Positions 61,440-64,000 of a DNA stretch of 64,000 bases are shown piece by piece. The DNA lies in NCBI RefSeq assembly GCF_018343665.1, contig NZ_JAGYPM010000001.1:1149619-1213618 (forward strand), in the 5' to 3' direction. The position numbers were made by a program, and so were the translations under genes. The DNA comes from Cytobacillus citreus. Lineage in GTDB: Bacteria > Bacillota > Bacilli > Bacillales > Cytobacillaceae. The notes below the pieces were generated by a model. The model worked only from the letters and a program-made list of their open reading frames with translations. It ran no database searches and was not told the DNA's origin. Position 1 is the stretch's first letter. Each line of letters begins with the position of its first letter.

Positions 61440-62333
61440 CTACTTGATTTCATCTACTCTTGCACCAGCAAAAACGAGACCATTTTCAACATCACCTTCT
61501 ACGGATTTAACCAAGGAATCGAGCGTACAAAAACGATAAGAGCAATTTTTAAGGCAATTATGGCATTTTGAAATTTTAAGTTTCTCTGATCCACTAATTA
61601 TATCAGTGAAATTATTGGTAATTGCTCTTCCTTGTAAACCGACAGTCGTTTTAACTAAAATTGTATCTTCCTTACGAGCATTAACATATTTTTGCTTAAA
61701 AGAAAGAGGGGCATCACATTCCTCGCTTGCAACAAATCTTGTTCCCATTTGAACACCAGATGCACCCATTCTAAGTGCTTTAGCAATATCATAGCCAGTC
61801 ATAATTCCTCCTGCTGCAATAACTGGGACGGAAACGGCTTCGACAATTTCAGGAAGTATGTCAAAAAGAGGCCTGTCAGTTCCTAAATGTCCTCCAGCTT
61901 CAAAACCTTCAACAACAACAGCAGCAGCTCCAAGTCGTTCAGAAATTTTTGCAAGTTTAGCAGAAGAGACAATTGAGATGACTGGAATTCCAGCTTGTTT
62001 CCCCCATGCATACATGTCTCTTGAAATCCCAGCACCTGAAATAATGAAATCAACTTTTTCTTCAAGTGCAGCTTTCATTTTTTCGGCAAAATCATTCATG
62101 GCAAACAATACATTGACTCCGATGTACCCTGTATCCTTTAAGAGACTTTTAGCTTTTCTAATATGTGTACGCATATCTTCAACTGAAATTCCTGTACCAG
62201 ATATAATTCCAACACCTCCAGCATTTGCTACAGCTGAAGCTAGATTGCTTAATGAGATTCCGACGCCCATTCCACCCTGTAGGACTGGAACTGTAGGCAT
62301 CATATGCGAGATTTTCAGTTGTGGAAAGTTCAA
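61440..62333 (-). CDS. NPD/FabK-like flavoprotein (nitronate monooxygenase family), premature stop
   Basis: A 297-residue FMN-binding TIM-barrel protein: PVLQGGMGVGISLSNLASAVANAGGVGIISG, DFIISGAGISRDMYAW, VVVEGFEAGGHLGTD, VPVIAAGGIMTGYDIAKALRMGASGVQMGTRFVASEE. A four-cysteine cluster CHNCLKNCSYRFC near 255-267 is unusual for nitronate monooxygenases and may bind metal. The frame continues past the TAG for 21 codons (ILPVQKIIEKLKVEFQEA) to a TAA at 61374, which looks like the normal C-terminal helix. A single-base change of GAG to TAG would explain it. Confidence 0.82.
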   Translation of the reverse strand: MNFPQLKISHMMPTVPVLQGGMGVGISLSNLASAVANAGGVGIISGTGISVEDMRTHIRKAKSLLKDTGYIGVNVLFAMNDFAEKMKAALEEKVDFIISGAGISRDMYAWGKQAGIPVISIVSSAKLAKISERLGAAAVVVEGFEAGGHLGTDRPLFDILPEIVEAVSVPVIAAGGIMTGYDIAKALRMGASGVQMGTRFVASEECDAPLSFKQKYVNARKEDTILVKTTVGLQGRAITNNFTDIISGSEKLKISKCHNCLKNCSYRFCTLDSLVKSVEGDVENGLVFAGARVDEIK

Positions 62334-63427
62334 TTAAATTCCTCATTTCATATAACTATTTTGTTTATTATTTCTAAGATGTCATAATAATTCCTCTTCT
62401 AATAGTTACATTTGTCATTGTCACGAAAAATTCAAAATACCTAAATTATTCTTTCTACACGGCTCCTTTAGGATAAGAGCATTTTAATTTACTGGATGAG
62501 TACCATTTTAATTCAGAGAAAGTAATCTCATTAGATTCTTTAAGATCATTAAAACTTTTCTAACGTTATTAAAAAAGGAGGTATCATCTAGAAAATGGGC
62601 TTATCGTTGTAAATCCGCATTTATCTTAACAGGTAATATAGAAAACCTTTGTTTATCAATGGTTTATTCATTGAAGTCATGTAAACACCGTATTCTTCTA
62701 GACAACGAGCCTTGCAGCATCCAATTCTACAACCGTTTGTTGCCTTGAAGACAAACAGAACGCCTTAAGGCGTTTTATGAAGTAGAAAATGCCTTTGTTC
62801 TTCTTTGAATGATTTATCTAGGCAAAGTTATTCGCTGTCTTCTCATTGTCAAGTGTTGCATCGAAATAAAGTTTGATCAAAAACACCATACAAACCTGTT
62901 TTTTATGGTAAATAAAAAAGAATCCATTTCAAAAAAAGATTGATCAAAATGGATTCCTCTTCAGCAGATTTAAGTTTGATTTTTATAAAAAAGTTTGATC
63001 ATTTTCTACCTATGTTGTTCAACAATCCGGCCATTAATGGAATAACAAAAATGTGTTCTAAATCCTAAAATAACTTTATTCTTCTACAACTAAAGCTACC
63101 GTTACTCTATTTAGTTAGATAAGTTATACATTGGAAAAATGCTAGATGATACTCTCACGGAAGATCTTGCCTGTGGGAACAAAAATTGGAACGAGATCAG
63201 AATACTCCCATAAAAAAAGCTTTGTATCATTTTTTATTATTATTCTAGTGCCAAATGGCCGAGGATTGGGGAACTTACTGTTAAGGGGTAGCGCTAGGAA
63301 AATGTTTTCTAATATGATTACCTACCTCCCTTCCTGGTAGGACAATCAGAGCATTGACTACTTCCTTATCTTAAGCAAGCGTAATTTGTCATGTACCAAT
63401 CAATTTTCATGAGTGTATCTGAAATAA
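62334..63427. other. Gene-poor 1.1-kb region with repeats
   Basis: No convincing gene. It holds a short palindrome (AACGCCTTAAGGCGTT near 62760), a minus-strand reading from about 62762 down to 62625 with a cysteine cluster (GCRIGCCKARCLEEYGVYM) but no start codon, which may be a mobile-element remnant, and repeat copy B. Confidence 0.45.
62866..63010. repeat. Short interspersed repeat, copy B
   Basis: About 145 bp sharing ends and centre with copy A at 41694-41790 (ATAAAGTTTGATCAAAAA at the left, AAGTTTGATCATTTTCTA at the right). It carries an extra hairpin (AATCCATTT with AAATGGATT, 62921-62955) containing another TGATCA. MITE-like. Confidence 0.65.
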
Positions 63428-63745
63428 TTAAACAACGTTCTTATGTTCATCAAACTTTACACATTTATTGATGGGTATTTCACCTTCTGGAATAATAACT
63501 GGGACCGGCAAAAAACTGAGGTCTCCGGTAGAGGTGATAATGCGTTTAAACTCGATTCTTCCATTTAGATCAATATGTTCTCCCACTTCATACCTATGCA
63601 TCTCATCACTTAGAATAGGAATAATAATAATGTTCTCTCCATTTATCATAATTCCTTGATGAACTCTAATAAAAGTGATGTAAGAGGAATTAAAACCACT
63701 ACTTTTATATGATCGTCTCTTATAAATTTCTCCTTTTATTCTCAA
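63428..63745 (-). CDS. Hypothetical protein
   Basis: A 105-residue soluble protein rich in beta-strand patterns (RIKGEIYKRRSYKSSGF, YITFIRVHQGIMINGENIIIIPIL, HRYEVGEHIDLNGRIEFKRI). I prefer TTG 63745, behind AAAGGTGAGG, over TTG 63778, which lacks a site. The Ile/Gly pattern suggests a small OB- or beta-barrel-like domain. No family recognised and no useful context. Confidence 0.5.
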   Translation of the reverse strand: MRIKGEIYKRRSYKSSGFNSSYITFIRVHQGIMINGENIIIIPILSDEMHRYEVGEHIDLNGRIEFKRIITSTGDLSFLPVPVIIPEGEIPINKCVKFDEHKNVV

Positions 63746-64000
63746 ATACCTCACCTTTTCTGAAGCTGACTTTAGCAAACAAAAATTTATGAAATACTTT
63801 TCAGTTGGGGTTCATTTTTAAATCCCTTTCAAGAGTGATACTTCAAGTATTACGCCGCATGAATACCATTTTGGCAACGTACCTTGAGGGACTAATTCTA
63901 CTTCCAATTCTCCGATTAAAAACTGTCATTCAAAAATATTATTTTCCTTATCTTAATATTAAAGATTTTAGCCACATCAGACCCTCCGAATTTAATAGAT

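Noticed and set aside
62625-62762. Cysteine-rich minus-strand peptide
   Set aside because: No start codon or ribosome binding site; kept only as a possible mobile-element remnant.
63146-63340. 64-codon plus-strand ORF near the window end
   Set aside because: No ribosome binding site and no recognisable protein pattern.

Overview
The window reads as chromosome of a low-GC, aerobic, endospore-forming member of the Bacillaceae (Bacillus, Neobacillus or Cytobacillus type). Evidence: strong AGGAGG-type ribosome binding sites, frequent TTG and GTG starts, many bidirectional hairpin terminators, a CwlJ-type spore cortex hydrolase, and close relatives of Bacillus subtilis genes (pdxST, guaC, exoA, yqxD, ywdH, yrkPQ-like). 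No rRNA, tRNA, CRISPR array or intact transposase gene was seen.

Layout. 1-5.5 kb: azoreductase behind a two-operator promoter; vitamin B6 synthase pdxST divergent from its MocR-type regulator pdxR; a DAACS carboxylate/amino-acid symporter. 5.8-15.3 kb: a GNAT/class-V aminotransferase fusion, exoA, an OsmC protein, cwlJ, a small ATPase, a MerR-like coiled-coil protein, speD (TTG start), a CAP-domain protein and a CNNM-type protein. 15.3-24.1 kb is accessory: two copies of a structured IS200/IS605-like non-coding repeat, a broken gene, a YrkPQ-like two-component system beside a DUF418 protein, and an orphan immunity-like gene flanked by opposed arrays of short repeats. 24.1-31.5 kb: an AraC/YesN-type regulator and a set encoding a urocanase-like enzyme, acyl-CoA dehydrogenase, class III CoA-transferase and sodium/solute symporter. 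Together these could convert a saturated imidazole (or related) propionate to an acrylate and hydrate it.

31.7-43.2 kb: uppP behind a small leader peptide, MFS and luciferase-like genes, ywdH, a 52-bp tandem repeat, then a purine block. In that block a Rieske oxygenase and an NCS2 permease diverge around a PurR double PurBox, and guaC has a second PurBox pair followed by a guanine-class riboswitch whose layout predicts switching ON with ligand. 43.2-47.1 kb is a more GC-rich, decaying, Paenibacillus-like segment: a large secreted phosphoesterase cut short by an in-frame stop, fused downstream to a HupE remnant.

48.8-59.4 kb is the most distinctive system: a nine-gene unit under two perfect LacI-type operators, encoding an AtuA-family protein, DUF4387, a ribokinase, a CUT1-type ABC importer without its own ATPase, two different ADP-ribosylglycohydrolase-fold proteins and, at the end, its LacI-family regulator. 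It looks like a pathway for import and cleavage of an unknown ribosyl- or glycosyl-conjugate. 59.4-64 kb: guanine deaminase-like protein, MFS exporter, an NPD/FabK-like flavoprotein with a premature stop, a second copy of a short interspersed repeat, and a small hypothetical gene.
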